From NCBI RefSeq assembly GCF_037658235.1, contig NZ_JBBJLN010000003.1, positions 186,001-250,000 of the forward strand: a stretch of DNA of 64,000 nt. Reading direction: 5' to 3'. The notes beneath the pieces were generated by a model. The model was not told where the DNA came from. It saw only the letters and a program-made list of their open reading frames with translations, and searched no databases. Positions 8,821-16,921 of the stretch are shown piece after piece. The position numbers and the translations under genes are program-made. Every line of letters begins with the position of its first letter. Positions within the stretch are counted from its first letter, which is position 1. The stretch is from Yunchengibacter salinarum (GTDB lineage: Bacteria; Pseudomonadota; Alphaproteobacteria; Sphingomonadales; Kordiimonadaceae).

Positions 8821-9429
8821 ATGATGAACGAGACGGAAAAACCCTTTGACGCCCCTTTCACGCTGTTCGGCCAGTGGTTTGCCGAGGCGGAGAATAGCGA
8901 AATCAACGACCCCAACGCCATGGCGCTCGCCACCGCGCATCCGGGGGGGCAGCCCAGCCTGCGCATGGTGCTGCTGAAGGGGTATGACCCGCGCGGATTC
9001 GTTTTCTACACCAATCTGGACAGTCGCAAGGGTGGCGAGGTGGAGGCCAACGGCCAGGCGGCCCTGCTGTTCCACTGGAAATCCCTGCGCCGCCAGGTGC
9101 GGATCGAAGGGCGGACGGAAATCGTGCCCGATGCGGAAGCGGACGCCTATTTCCACTCCCGCCCGCGCACCAGCCGCATCGGTGCCTGGGCATCGAAACA
9201 GAGCCGCCCCATGGAAGGCCGCTTCGAGTTTGAAAAGGAAATCGCCCGATATACGGCCAAATTCGGCGCCAGCGGCGAAATCCCCCGCCCCGAACGCTGG
9301 ACCGGCGTGCGCGTCATCCCCCACCGCTTCGAATTCTGGCGCGACCGCAAATACCGCCTGCACGACCGCCATCAATACGACCTGACAGAAGCCGGCGACG
9401 GCTGGACGGTGACGGAATTGTATCCGTAA
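8821..9429 (+). CDS. pdxH: pyridoxamine 5'-phosphate oxidase
   Basis: 202 residues from ATG 8821 (MMNETEKPFD), preceded by CAGGGATGC; the longer reading from 8782 adds an unlikely Trp-rich leader. It oxidises PNP and PMP to pyridoxal 5'-phosphate with FMN. FMN- and substrate-binding segments are visible: RMVLLKGYDPRGFVFYTN, QVRIEGRTEIV, SRPRTSRIGAWASKQS, and the C-terminal RLHDRHQYDL and W-x-V-x-LYP ending characteristic of the family. It is cytosolic and probably monocistronic. It is followed directly by an intergenic multi-hairpin repeat. Confidence 0.97.
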   Translation: MMNETEKPFDAPFTLFGQWFAEAENSEINDPNAMALATAHPGGQPSLRMVLLKGYDPRGFVFYTNLDSRKGGEVEANGQAALLFHWKSLRRQVRIEGRTEIVPDAEADAYFHSRPRTSRIGAWASKQSRPMEGRFEFEKEIARYTAKFGASGEIPRPERWTGVRVIPHRFEFWRDRKYRLHDRHQYDLTEAGDGWTVTELYP

Positions 9430-9454
9430 GCCCAGGCACAGACCCATCCGACGG

Positions 9455-9536
9455 GCGCGACCGCGCCCCGCCGCAAGTGCGGCGCCCTCGCGGAGCCGTA
9501 GCGCGAAGCGCTCAGGCGTGAGCGGTAAGATAAAGC
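9455..9536. repeat. multi-hairpin intergenic repeat, copy 1 of the 9.4 kb cluster
   Basis: First of two tandem copies (period 82 bases; 68 bases identical at 9455-9522 and 9537-9604). It contains consecutive hairpins: GGGCGC-GACC-GCGCCC (9453-9468), CGCCGC-AAGT-GCGGCG (9469-9484), AGCGC-GAA-GCGCT (9500-9512) and CTCA-GGCG-TGAG (9511-9522, sharing two bases with the previous one). The same hairpin order, with changed but still paired stems, recurs at 44.0-44.5 kb. It lies just 3' of pdxH and 3' of the convergent kinase gene. Confidence 0.85.
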
Positions 9537-9609
9537 GCGCGACCGCGCCCCGCCGCAAGTGCGGCGCCCTCGCGGAGCCGTAGCGCGAAGCGCTCAGGCG
9601 TGAGGGGTA
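9537..9609. repeat. multi-hairpin intergenic repeat, copy 2 of the 9.4 kb cluster
   Basis: Identical to copy 1 for its first 68 bases, then one C-to-G change, ending in GGGGTAAAC before the stop of the kinase gene. Its first hairpin keeps the GACC loop but only four stem pairs, because the upstream flank differs. The other three hairpins are intact. Confidence 0.85.
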
Positions 9610-9616
9610 AACACCT

Positions 9617-10690
9617 CTACATCCCCGATTTCTCGATCAGCCGTCTGGCGTGATTGCCGAGGATTGTGACCTGTTGGCCGAAGCCCTTGAAGGCGGGGTT
9701 CTGGGTCTGGCCCAGTTTGTAGCGCACATAGATCTGTTGCAGGATCACGGCGAGGCGGAAGACGCCGTAGACCAGGTAGAAATCGAAGTTGGACAGGTCG
9801 TGGCCGGTGCGGCGGGCGTAAAGCTCGCAGATTTCGGCACGGGTCATCATGCCCTCATTCAGGCAGGGCTGCATCCGCATGGCCTTGATCTCGTCCGGGT
9901 CGTCATCGTCCGACCAATAGGCCAGCGTGTTGCCCAGGTCCATCAGCGGATCGCCCAGCGCGCTGATCTCCCAGTCCAGGATCGCCTCGATGCGGAAGGG
10001 GTTGTCCCGGTTCAGGATCACATTGTCCAGCCGGTAATCGCCGTGCAGGATGGCGTGGCCCACCTCGCCGGCGGGGCGCTTTTCCTCCAGCCACTGGCGC
10101 ACGTCCTCAAAAGGTTCCACATCGTCCGTCAGCGCGCGTTCATAGCGGCGGTTCCAGCCGCTGATCTGGCGTTCCACATAGCCTTCCGGCTTGCCGAAAT
10201 CATCCAGCCCGATCGCCTTGTAATCCACATTGTGCAGGTCGATCAGCGTGTTGAAGAAGGTGTCGCACAGCTTGCGGTTCTCTTTTGGTCCGAAGTGCCA
10301 GTCCGCCGGGATGTCCCGGCCCAGTTTCACGCCCTCCACCTGTTCCATCACATAGAATTCGGCGCCCAGCGGGCTTTCTTCCTCGGTCATGTGGAAATAG
10401 GTATGGGGCACCGCCGGGAAGACCGGCTTCAGCGCCGCCATCACGCGGTATTCGCGGATCATGCTGTGGCCGGATTTGGGCTTGGTGCCAAAGGGCGGGC
10501 GGCGCAGCACGAAGGCGCGGTCCCCATAGCGCACGGAATAGGTGAGATTGGAATGGCCGCTGGCGAACTGGCGGATGTCCGGCGTGCCGGTCAGCCCCTC
10601 GATACGGTCCTTCATGGCGCGGTCCACGGCGCCGGGGTCCAGCTCCTCGCCCTCGCGCACGTCGATGGTCTTGTTCAGGCTTTTTTCCAT
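9617..10690 (-). CDS. APH-fold kinase, ACAD10/11 kinase-domain-like
   Basis: 357 residues of the aminoglycoside-phosphotransferase fold. Seen: an N-lobe with a SNLTYSV glycine-loop equivalent and VLRRPP segment (residues 44-66), the catalytic-loop motif HGDYRLDNV at 216-224, the metal-binding DWE at 239-241, and the GDPLMDLGN tail. These segments resemble the kinase domain fused to acyl-CoA dehydrogenase in animal ACAD10/ACAD11 and the stand-alone kinase LvaA of levulinate catabolism. A role in phosphorylating a 4-hydroxyacyl-CoA is therefore more likely than antibiotic resistance. It is the last gene of the six-gene minus-strand operon starting at 15531. Confidence 0.9.
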   Translation of the reverse strand: MEKSLNKTIDVREGEELDPGAVDRAMKDRIEGLTGTPDIRQFASGHSNLTYSVRYGDRAFVLRRPPFGTKPKSGHSMIREYRVMAALKPVFPAVPHTYFHMTEEESPLGAEFYVMEQVEGVKLGRDIPADWHFGPKENRKLCDTFFNTLIDLHNVDYKAIGLDDFGKPEGYVERQISGWNRRYERALTDDVEPFEDVRQWLEEKRPAGEVGHAILHGDYRLDNVILNRDNPFRIEAILDWEISALGDPLMDLGNTLAYWSDDDDPDEIKAMRMQPCLNEGMMTRAEICELYARRTGHDLSNFDFYLVYGVFRLAVILQQIYVRYKLGQTQNPAFKGFGQQVTILGNHARRLIEKSGM

Positions 10691-10719
10691 GCGAGCCTCC
10701 CCTTTGTTTTCGCGCCGGA

Positions 10720-11487
10720 TCAGGCGCTGTAGCCGCCATCCATCACCAGCGTGGTGCCGGTGGTGAAGGCCGCCGCGTCGCTGGCCAGATAGAGCGTGCC
10801 GCCCACCATGTCGTCCGGCTGGCCGGGGCGCTTGATGGCGAAGCGGCTGGTGATGGTCTCCATGATGTCCGGGTTGCTGGTGAGCGCGCTGGTCATCTTC
10901 GTTTCCACAAGGCCGGGGCAGATGGCGTTCACGCGGATGCCCTTGTCGCCATATTCATGGGCATATGCCTTGGTCATGTTGATCAGGGCCGCCTTGGTCA
11001 TGGAATAGATGCCCTGCCACTGGCCGGGGCTGATGCCATTGATGGAGGCCACGTTCACAATGGCGCCGCCGCCCTGTTTTTCCATCATTTTCACCGCCGC
11101 CGCCGACAGATAGAATGGCCCCTTCACATTCACGTCCACCGTTTTGTCGAAGGCGGATTCGGGGGTGTCGCCGATCAGGCCGAAATGGGGGTTGGTGCCG
11201 CCGCAATTGACCAGCACGTCCAGCCGGCCATAGGTGGCCTCCACCCACTGCATCAGGGCCGTGATCTCGTCCATATGGCCCGCATGGGCGGCCTTTGCCG
11301 CCGCCTTGCCGCCCGCTTCAACGATGCTTTCCGCCACCGCATCGCAGCTTTCCTGACGGCGGGAGGAGACGATCACATCCGCGCCATTGGCGGCGAAGGC
11401 GCGCACGATCGCTTCCCCGATGCCGCGACTGGCGCCGCTGACCAGCACCACCTTGCCGGTGAAGTCCATCAGTTTTGTATAGTCCAT
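10720..11487 (-). CDS. SDR-family NAD(P)-dependent oxidoreductase
   Basis: 255 residues from ATG 11487 (MDYTKLMDFTGK), chosen for the GGGAGGGGAG ribosome site just upstream; codons further upstream are not family-like. Classical short-chain dehydrogenase: dinucleotide motif SGASRGIG (residues 17-24), NCGG in place of the usual NNAG, catalytic Ser in VASINGIS, and YSMTK active site. The C-terminal GTTLVMDGGYSA is typical of ketoacyl-reductase-like members. It lies 29 bases before the kinase gene. SDR genes of this type often neighbour ACAD11-like kinase genes. The substrate is unknown. Confidence 0.9.
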   Translation of the reverse strand: MDYTKLMDFTGKVVLVSGASRGIGEAIVRAFAANGADVIVSSRRQESCDAVAESIVEAGGKAAAKAAHAGHMDEITALMQWVEATYGRLDVLVNCGGTNPHFGLIGDTPESAFDKTVDVNVKGPFYLSAAAVKMMEKQGGGAIVNVASINGISPGQWQGIYSMTKAALINMTKAYAHEYGDKGIRVNAICPGLVETKMTSALTSNPDIMETITSRFAIKRPGQPDDMVGGTLYLASDAAAFTTGTTLVMDGGYSA

Positions 11488-11527
11488 TGGGGCTCCCCTC
11501 CCGTTGGTTCCGGTTGATTCGATGATG

Positions 11528-12331
11528 TCAGATTGGCCGCCCGGTGCGTTCCATCTGCTTGCGGCGCAGCTTGCGCATGGCGCCAACCCAGCGGTCATAG
11601 TCCGCCGCCTTGGCCTGGAAATACTGTTCCACCTGCTCGTGCGGGCGGATCATGAAGCGCCCCTCGCGCATCTGGTCCAGCGTGCGGCGGGCCATTTCCG
11701 GGCCGGGCATGACGCCGTCCAGCGCGGCGCTGGAGTCTTCCGCCCCGGCGCTCATTTTCGATTCCACCGCCTGCGGGCATAGCGCCGCCACATAGATGCC
11801 GTCGTCCCCGTGCGTGATGGCCAGGCTTTCCGCAAAGCCCACGGCGGCGTGCTTGGTGGCGGAATAGGCGCTGGCCCCGATCTGGGACAGCAGCCCCGCC
11901 GCGCTGGCGGTGATCAGGAAACCGCCTTCGCCGCGCGCCAACATGCCGGGCAGCACGGCGCGGCAGGCGTGAAGATGGGCGTGCACATTCACATCCCAGC
12001 TTTTCCGCCAGTCCGCGTCCGACGCGCTGAAAATGGTGAAATCCGGCGTGTCCGCCACCAGGATGCCCGCATTGGACACATACAGCCCCACCGGGCCGTG
12101 ATTGGCTTCCACCGTGTCCACCAGTGCCTTCACGGCGGCGGCATCGGTCACGTCCAGTCCGTGGGCGCTGGCACGGTCGCCGATCTCATGGGCCACCGCC
12201 TCGGCGCCGGGCCGGTCCAGGTCCGCCAGCGCCACATGGGCCGCGCCTTCCTCTACGAAAAGGCGGCCCAGCGCGGCGCCGATACCGCTGGCGCCGCCGG
12301 TGATGATGATGACCCTGTCTTTCACGTCCAT
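11528..12331 (-). CDS. SDR-family NAD(P)-dependent oxidoreductase
   Basis: 267 residues. TGGASGIG cofactor motif near the N-terminus, SNAG, catalytic Ser in ITASAAGLL and YSATK active site. The tail lacks the DGG ending and instead has a long Arg/Lys-rich C-terminus, as in the SDR subgroup acting on hydroxyacyl or alcohol substrates. It is in the same operon, 40 bases before the next SDR and 28 bases after the aldehyde dehydrogenase. An alcohol-to-aldehyde or ketone step feeding the aldehyde dehydrogenase is plausible but inferred. Confidence 0.9.
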   Translation of the reverse strand: MDVKDRVIIITGGASGIGAALGRLFVEEGAAHVALADLDRPGAEAVAHEIGDRASAHGLDVTDAAAVKALVDTVEANHGPVGLYVSNAGILVADTPDFTIFSASDADWRKSWDVNVHAHLHACRAVLPGMLARGEGGFLITASAAGLLSQIGASAYSATKHAAVGFAESLAITHGDDGIYVAALCPQAVESKMSAGAEDSSAALDGVMPGPEMARRTLDQMREGRFMIRPHEQVEQYFQAKAADYDRWVGAMRKLRRKQMERTGRPI

Positions 12332-12359
12332 GGACTGTTCCCCCTCGCTTTGATGTGGC

Positions 12360-13817
12360 TCACCGCCCGATCAGGCGCTTCGCGGTCTGTTGCAGGCGCT
12401 TGCCATAGGGCGGCACGACGCCGAACAGGCGGCCCACGCTGATCCGTTTCGGGTGGCGCAGTACGGCCCGAAGGTGGGAAAATTCCCGGAAGCCGTCCAC
12501 GCCGTGATAGCGGCCCATGCCGCTGTTTCCCACGCCGCCAAAGGGCAGGGTTTCATGTCCGCCGTGCCACAGGCAGTCATTCACCGTGACGCCGCCGGAT
12601 GTGGTGCGGGCCAGCACCCGGTCTTCTTCCTGCTTGTCATTGCCGAAATAATACAGCGCCAGCGGGCGGGGCCGGGCGTTGATATGGTCCACCGCCGCAT
12701 CCACATGGTCATGGGTGCGCACGGGCAGCAGCGGGCCGAAGATTTCCTCCTGCATGATGCGCATGTCGTCCGTTGGGTTCAGCACCAGCGCCGGGGGCAC
12801 CTTGTTGGCCTTGTTCTGGCCGGTGAAGGTTTCCCCCGCCGGGTTGATGACGCGCACATCAGCGCCCTTGTCGCGGGCGTCTTGCAGGGTTTCTTCCAGC
12901 CGTTCCCGGTGGCGGGGCGATATGATGGAGGTGTACTGTCCGTTTTCCATCAGCGTTGGATACATGGCCGCCGCCTTTGCCTCATAAGCCTGAACGAAGG
13001 CTTCCCGCTGACCGGGGGCGAGGGTGACATAATCCGGCGCCAGGCATATCTGGCCCGCGTTCAGCAGCTTCATGGTGGCGATGCGCTCGGCGGCCATGGC
13101 CATGTCCGCGCTTTCACCCAGCACCACCGGGCTTTTGCCGCCCAGTTCCAGCGTTACGGGGGTCAGGTTCCGGCTGGCCGCGGCCATGATCAGCTTACCC
13201 ACATTCGGCGCGCCGGTGAACATCAGATGGTCGAAGGGCTGCGCGGAAAAGGCCTGGCTGGTGGGCACGCCGCCGGGGGTGACGGCCACTTCCTCCGGCG
13301 TGAAGGCGTCCGCGAACAATGCCTTGAAAAGCTGACTGGTGCGGGGCGTGTGCTCCGACGGTTTGATCATTACCCGGTTGCCCGCCGCCAGCATCTGCGC
13401 CAGCGGCACGAACACCATGGTCAGCGGGAAATTCCACGGCGTGATCAGGCCCACCACACCCTTGGGCTGGGGCCGTACCTCCGCCCGCGCGCCCAGCAGG
13501 CCCAGCGGGAATTGCAGGGGGCGCCGCTCCGGCTTCATCCAGCCGCCCGTCTGGGCCAGCGCCTGCTTGAGCGCCGTCACGCTGGGCACCACGTCCGCGA
13601 ACAGGGTGGTCTCCGTCGCCCGTTCGCCGAAATCGTCCGATATTGCCTGCGTGAAGCGATCCCGATTGGCCATCAGCAGGGCCAGTGCGCGTTTCAGCCT
13701 GTCCCGCCGCGTGGCCAGGTCGGGCGGGCCGTCCGCCAGATGGGCGCTGCGCTGGGCATTCAGCAGGCGGGTCAGGGTTTCGGCATCGGTGTCCTGCGGG
13801 GCGGTGTCCGGGGTCAT
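12360..13817 (-). CDS. aldehyde dehydrogenase, coniferyl-aldehyde-dehydrogenase type
   Basis: 485 residues, NAD(P)-dependent ALDH superfamily. Seen: GVVGLITPWNFPLTMVF, the general-base Glu in LELGGKSPVV and catalytic Cys in NAGQICLAPDYV. QICLAPDYV, the short length and the C-terminal LFGVVPPYGKR are characteristic of the CALDH subgroup that also includes medium- and long-chain aldehyde oxidisers. The start codon overlaps the tesB stop by four bases (ATGA), so translation is probably coupled. It would supply an acid to the acyl-CoA ligases encoded nearby; the true substrate is unknown. Confidence 0.93.
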   Translation of the reverse strand: MTPDTAPQDTDAETLTRLLNAQRSAHLADGPPDLATRRDRLKRALALLMANRDRFTQAISDDFGERATETTLFADVVPSVTALKQALAQTGGWMKPERRPLQFPLGLLGARAEVRPQPKGVVGLITPWNFPLTMVFVPLAQMLAAGNRVMIKPSEHTPRTSQLFKALFADAFTPEEVAVTPGGVPTSQAFSAQPFDHLMFTGAPNVGKLIMAAASRNLTPVTLELGGKSPVVLGESADMAMAAERIATMKLLNAGQICLAPDYVTLAPGQREAFVQAYEAKAAAMYPTLMENGQYTSIISPRHRERLEETLQDARDKGADVRVINPAGETFTGQNKANKVPPALVLNPTDDMRIMQEEIFGPLLPVRTHDHVDAAVDHINARPRPLALYYFGNDKQEEDRVLARTTSGGVTVNDCLWHGGHETLPFGGVGNSGMGRYHGVDGFREFSHLRAVLRHPKRISVGRLFGVVPPYGKRLQQTAKRLIGR

Positions 13818-14743
13818 GACGGGCCTCCTTGTGCTTGATCGGCCCCTTCGGGCGTGGTGTTGTCCGGGTCTTTCAGGCGCAGCAGGCTTTCCTGCGCGGT
13901 GGAGGCGATCAGGGTGCCCGCGCGGCTATAGATCGCCCCGCGCGCCAGCCCGCGGGCGTCGCCGGTCCAGTATCCCTCGGTCTTGTAGTAAACCCAGTCG
14001 TTCAGCGAGATGTCATGGGCGTGGAACCACATGGCATGGTCCAGACTGGCCAGCGTTTTCAGCCGGGGATGGCGCGGCACCATTCCATGCGGGCGCAGAT
14101 TGGCGGACAGGAAATTGAAATCAGAAATATAGGCCAGTAGCCGGGCATGAAGCGCCCCGTCCGCGGCGAGCGGTTCCTTCAGTTTCAGCCAGTAACCGCA
14201 GACCGGGTCTTTTGGCGTCAGGTTTTCCACATCCATGCGGTCCACCGAGCGCATCTCGAAGGGCAGATAGGGGCGCTCCTGGCTTTTGCCGGTTTTGGCC
14301 GCCAGATGGCGCAATATGCGCGCATAATAGGTTTCGTCGTCGCCCAGGTCTTCGGGCGGCGGCACGTCCGGCATATCGATCTGGTGGCTCAGCCCGTCTT
14401 CCGGCACATGATAGTTGAAGGCGGCGGAAAAGATCGATTTGCCGTCCTGCACCGCCACCACGCGCCGCGTGGCGAAGGAGCGCCCGTCGCGCATGGCTTC
14501 CACATCATAGAGAATGGGCATGTCCGACCGGCCCGGGCGCAGGAAATAGCTGTGCATGGCGTGCAGACGATAGGGCGCGTCCACGGTCAGGCCCGCGGCT
14601 TCCAGTGCCTGCGCCACCACATGGCCGCCATAGACATGGCCGCCCTGCCACTTGTTGGGTTCACCGCGAAACAGCAGCCGGTCCAGCCGTTCCACGCCAA
14701 GCCCGGTCAGAAAGGTCTGCATCTGGTTCATGGGCGCGCTCAT
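13814..14743 (-). CDS. tesB: acyl-CoA thioesterase II
   Basis: 309 residues from ATG 14743, which overlaps the stop of the preceding aldolase-like gene as ATGA. Double hot-dog TesB fold: the first half has WQGGHVYGGHVVAQAL and LHAMHSYFLRPG, the second SLDHAMWFHAHD and YSRAGTLIASTAQESLLR with the catalytic Gln. It hydrolyses acyl-CoA to free acid and CoA, acting as an overflow valve in beta-oxidation. It has four-base overlaps with both neighbours in the six-gene operon. The longer frame upstream to 14920 runs into the aldolase gene and is rejected. Confidence 0.93.
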   Translation of the reverse strand: MSAPMNQMQTFLTGLGVERLDRLLFRGEPNKWQGGHVYGGHVVAQALEAAGLTVDAPYRLHAMHSYFLRPGRSDMPILYDVEAMRDGRSFATRRVVAVQDGKSIFSAAFNYHVPEDGLSHQIDMPDVPPPEDLGDDETYYARILRHLAAKTGKSQERPYLPFEMRSVDRMDVENLTPKDPVCGYWLKLKEPLAADGALHARLLAYISDFNFLSANLRPHGMVPRHPRLKTLASLDHAMWFHAHDISLNDWVYYKTEGYWTGDARGLARGAIYSRAGTLIASTAQESLLRLKDPDNTTPEGADQAQGGPS

Positions 14744-15531
14744 TCCCGAAAGCTGGTGTCGATCCGGTCCAGGCGCCGCAGCAGGGCGGGCCAGACCAGC
14801 CGATCCGCGCCGTCGCCGCCCGCCACCGAGAGCACGTCCCGCACGGTGTTGTCGATCGCCTGCCGGTCGGGCATGACAAGCGGGGCGCCGGTGCTTTCGG
14901 TCAGAACCTGGATGCGGCACGCCTTTTCCAGAAAGTGCATCAGCTCGAATGCCTGTGCCACGCTCGGCCCCACGGTCAGCGTGCCGTGATTGCGCAGAAT
15001 CAGGGCGCGGGCATCGCCCATGTCGGCCACCAGGCGGGCCTGTTCGTCCTCCCGCACGGCCAGCCCCTCGAAATCGTGATAGGCGACGCTCAGCCCCGCT
15101 ATGATGTTGGTCTGGGCATGTGGCTTCAGGCCGTCCTTCTGGTTGGAAACGGCAATGCCGTAATCGGTGTGCAGATGCATCACGCAGTGGGCGTCTTCCC
15201 GCGCGGCGTGCAGGGCGCCGTGAATGACGAATCCCGCCTTGTTTACCTCGAACGGGCTGTCCATCACCTTGGTGCCGCTCAGGTCCACCTTCACAAGGCT
15301 GGACGCGGTGATTTCGTCAAAGGTCAGGCCCAGCGGGTTCATCAGGAAATGGTGATCCCCGCCCGGCACGCGGGCTGAAATATGGGTGTAGATCAGATCG
15401 TCCCAGCCCATCAGCGCCACCAGGCGATAGGCGGCGGCCAAATGGACGCGCACGGCCCATTCCTCGGCGCTGACGGTGTTTTTCAGGCTTGGAATGTCCA
15501 GCCGTCCGGGTGCTTTTTCCCCCATGGTCAT
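14740..15531 (-). CDS. class II aldolase/adducin-family protein
   Basis: 263 residues from ATG 15531 (MTMGEKAPGRLD), chosen for the GAGGGGGAAAG ribosome site; a longer reading to 15672 would cross the divergent promoter. Metal-binding histidines are visible in VMHLHTDYG and ILRNHGTLTVG, as in fuculose-phosphate-aldolase-like and adducin-like enzymes. In ACAD10/11-linked clusters such a protein could handle a hydroxylated or phosphorylated acyl intermediate, but no reaction can be assigned from sequence. It is the first gene of the minus-strand operon. Confidence 0.88.
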   Translation of the reverse strand: MTMGEKAPGRLDIPSLKNTVSAEEWAVRVHLAAAYRLVALMGWDDLIYTHISARVPGGDHHFLMNPLGLTFDEITASSLVKVDLSGTKVMDSPFEVNKAGFVIHGALHAAREDAHCVMHLHTDYGIAVSNQKDGLKPHAQTNIIAGLSVAYHDFEGLAVREDEQARLVADMGDARALILRNHGTLTVGPSVAQAFELMHFLEKACRIQVLTESTGAPLVMPDRQAIDNTVRDVLSVAGGDGADRLVWPALLRRLDRIDTSFRE

Positions 15532-15608
15532 GGGCTTTCCCCCTCGTGGTTTCCCGTATCTCCCTGACAACAGTGTGGGACATCGTGCCGCCCGTTTAAA
15601 GATAATTA

Positions 15609-15628
15609 TGGACTGTACGGTCTTAAAA
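15609..15628. promoter_or_regulatory. candidate TetR-like operator, site A
   Basis: TGGACT-GTAC-GGTCTTAAAA, containing the near-palindrome GACTGTACGGTC (one T/G mismatch). It lies in the 161-base divergent region between the minus-strand aldolase operon (start 15531) and the plus-strand dehydrogenase operon (start 15693). It matches site B at 24852-24871 at 15 of 20 positions, with the differences mainly in the four-base centre, as expected of a dyad operator. Confidence 0.55.
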
Positions 15629-15692
15629 ACGATATGACCATATTGGGAGTTCGAAAGGGCCGGTCGGGCCATTCGACGAGAGGGAGACGATC

Positions 15693-16853
15693 ATGAGCGA
15701 CCTGGATGCTTTCCGCACCCATGTGCGGGAATGGCTGGCGGACAACTGCCCGCAGTCCATGCGCACGCCCATGTCCGGTGAGAAGGACATCTGCTGGGGC
15801 GGGCGCCATTTCCGGTTTCAGAGCGAGGATCAGAAGCTGTGGCTGGAGCGCATGGCCGCCAAGGGCTGGACCGTGCCCACCTGGCCGAAGGAGTATGGCG
15901 GCGGCGGTCTCAGTCGGGAAGAGGACAAGATCCTGAGGGCGGAGATGAAGCGCATCAATGCGCGCTCGCCGCTGGACAGTTTCGGTATCTGGATGCTTGG
16001 CCCCGCGCTTTTGAAATTCGGCAATGAGGAGCAGAAGAAAGAACATCTGCCCCGCATTGCGCGTGGTGAAATCCGCTGGTGCCAGGGCTATAGCGAGCCG
16101 GGCGCGGGCTCGGACCTGGCAAGCCTGCGCACAAGGGCGGAGGATGCGGGCGACCATTATGTGGTCACCGGTCAGAAGGTGTGGACCTCCTACGCCGACA
16201 AGTCCGACATGATCTTCTGCCTTGTGCGCACATCGAAGGAAAAGCACACCGGCATCAGCTTCCTGCTGTTCGATATGGAGAGCGAGGGCGTGTCCACCCG
16301 GCCCATCAAGCTGATTTCCGGCACTTCCCCCTTCTGCGAGACCTTCATGGACGGCGTGAAGGTGCCCAAGGAAAATCTGGTGGGCAAGGAAGGCGACGGC
16401 TGGACCATTGCCAAATATCTGCTCACCCATGAGCGCGCCATGATCGGCGACACCCGCATTCCCAGGCCGCTCAACGCCATCGCCAAAGAGCGCCTGGGCG
16501 AGGGTCGGATAGCGGACCCGTTCCTGCGCACGGACATGGCCGCCCATGAGATCGACGCTGCCGCCTTTATGTACACCATGGAGCGCGCCAATGACGAGGC
16601 GAAGGCGGGTGCCGGGCTGGGGGCCTATTCCTCCATGCTGAAATATTATGGCACGGAGCTGAACAAGGACCGGCACGAACTGATCATGCGCATCCATGGC
16701 TCGGAAGCCTTCGAGTGGGAAGGTCAGTTCTCCAATGACGGGGAGGTGCCGCGCGCCTGGCTCAGAACCAAGGCCAATTCCATCGAGGGCGGCACCAGCG
16801 AGGTGATGCTCAACATCATCGCCAAGCGCATTCTGGAACTGCCGAGCGCATAA
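15693..16853 (+). CDS. acyl-CoA dehydrogenase
   Basis: 386 residues, FAD-dependent. Seen: GYSEPGAGSDLASL (flavin/substrate loop), KVWTSYADKSDM, and the C-terminal SIEGGTSEVMLNIIAKRIL. A conventional catalytic Glu cannot be placed with certainty by eye. The gene is followed by a second, more divergent dehydrogenase; such pairs often form heteromeric enzymes for branched or cyclic acyl-CoAs, for example steroid side-chain FadE pairs. It is the first gene of the plus-strand operon, with GAGGGAGACG before the ATG. Confidence 0.93.
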   Translation: MSDLDAFRTHVREWLADNCPQSMRTPMSGEKDICWGGRHFRFQSEDQKLWLERMAAKGWTVPTWPKEYGGGGLSREEDKILRAEMKRINARSPLDSFGIWMLGPALLKFGNEEQKKEHLPRIARGEIRWCQGYSEPGAGSDLASLRTRAEDAGDHYVVTGQKVWTSYADKSDMIFCLVRTSKEKHTGISFLLFDMESEGVSTRPIKLISGTSPFCETFMDGVKVPKENLVGKEGDGWTIAKYLLTHERAMIGDTRIPRPLNAIAKERLGEGRIADPFLRTDMAAHEIDAAAFMYTMERANDEAKAGAGLGAYSSMLKYYGTELNKDRHELIMRIHGSEAFEWEGQFSNDGEVPRAWLRTKANSIEGGTSEVMLNIIAKRILELPSA

Positions 16854-16870
16854 GGCGCCAGAGATCACGC

Positions 16871-16893
16871 GCGGCGGGTGGGGAGCCCGCCGC
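16871..16893 (+). other. intra-operon hairpin between two dehydrogenase genes
   Basis: Perfect 8-bp stem GCGGCGGG / CCCGCCGC with a seven-base loop, in the 68-base gap between the two acyl-CoA dehydrogenase genes. It has no T tract, so it is more likely an mRNA-stability or partial-attenuation element than a full terminator. Confidence 0.5.
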
Positions 16894-16921
16894 ACCATGA
16901 ACCGACCGAGGGGAGGGGCCG

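Noticed and set aside
8722..9558. Minus-strand frame covering pdxH and the 9.4 kb repeat
   Set aside because: It begins in the repeat and runs antisense through pdxH; there is no ribosome site or domain.
9617..10690. Aminoglycoside-resistance function for the APH-fold kinase
   Set aside because: The operon context and segment-level resemblance to ACAD10/11 and LvaA kinases fit acyl-CoA metabolism; nothing points to drug modification.
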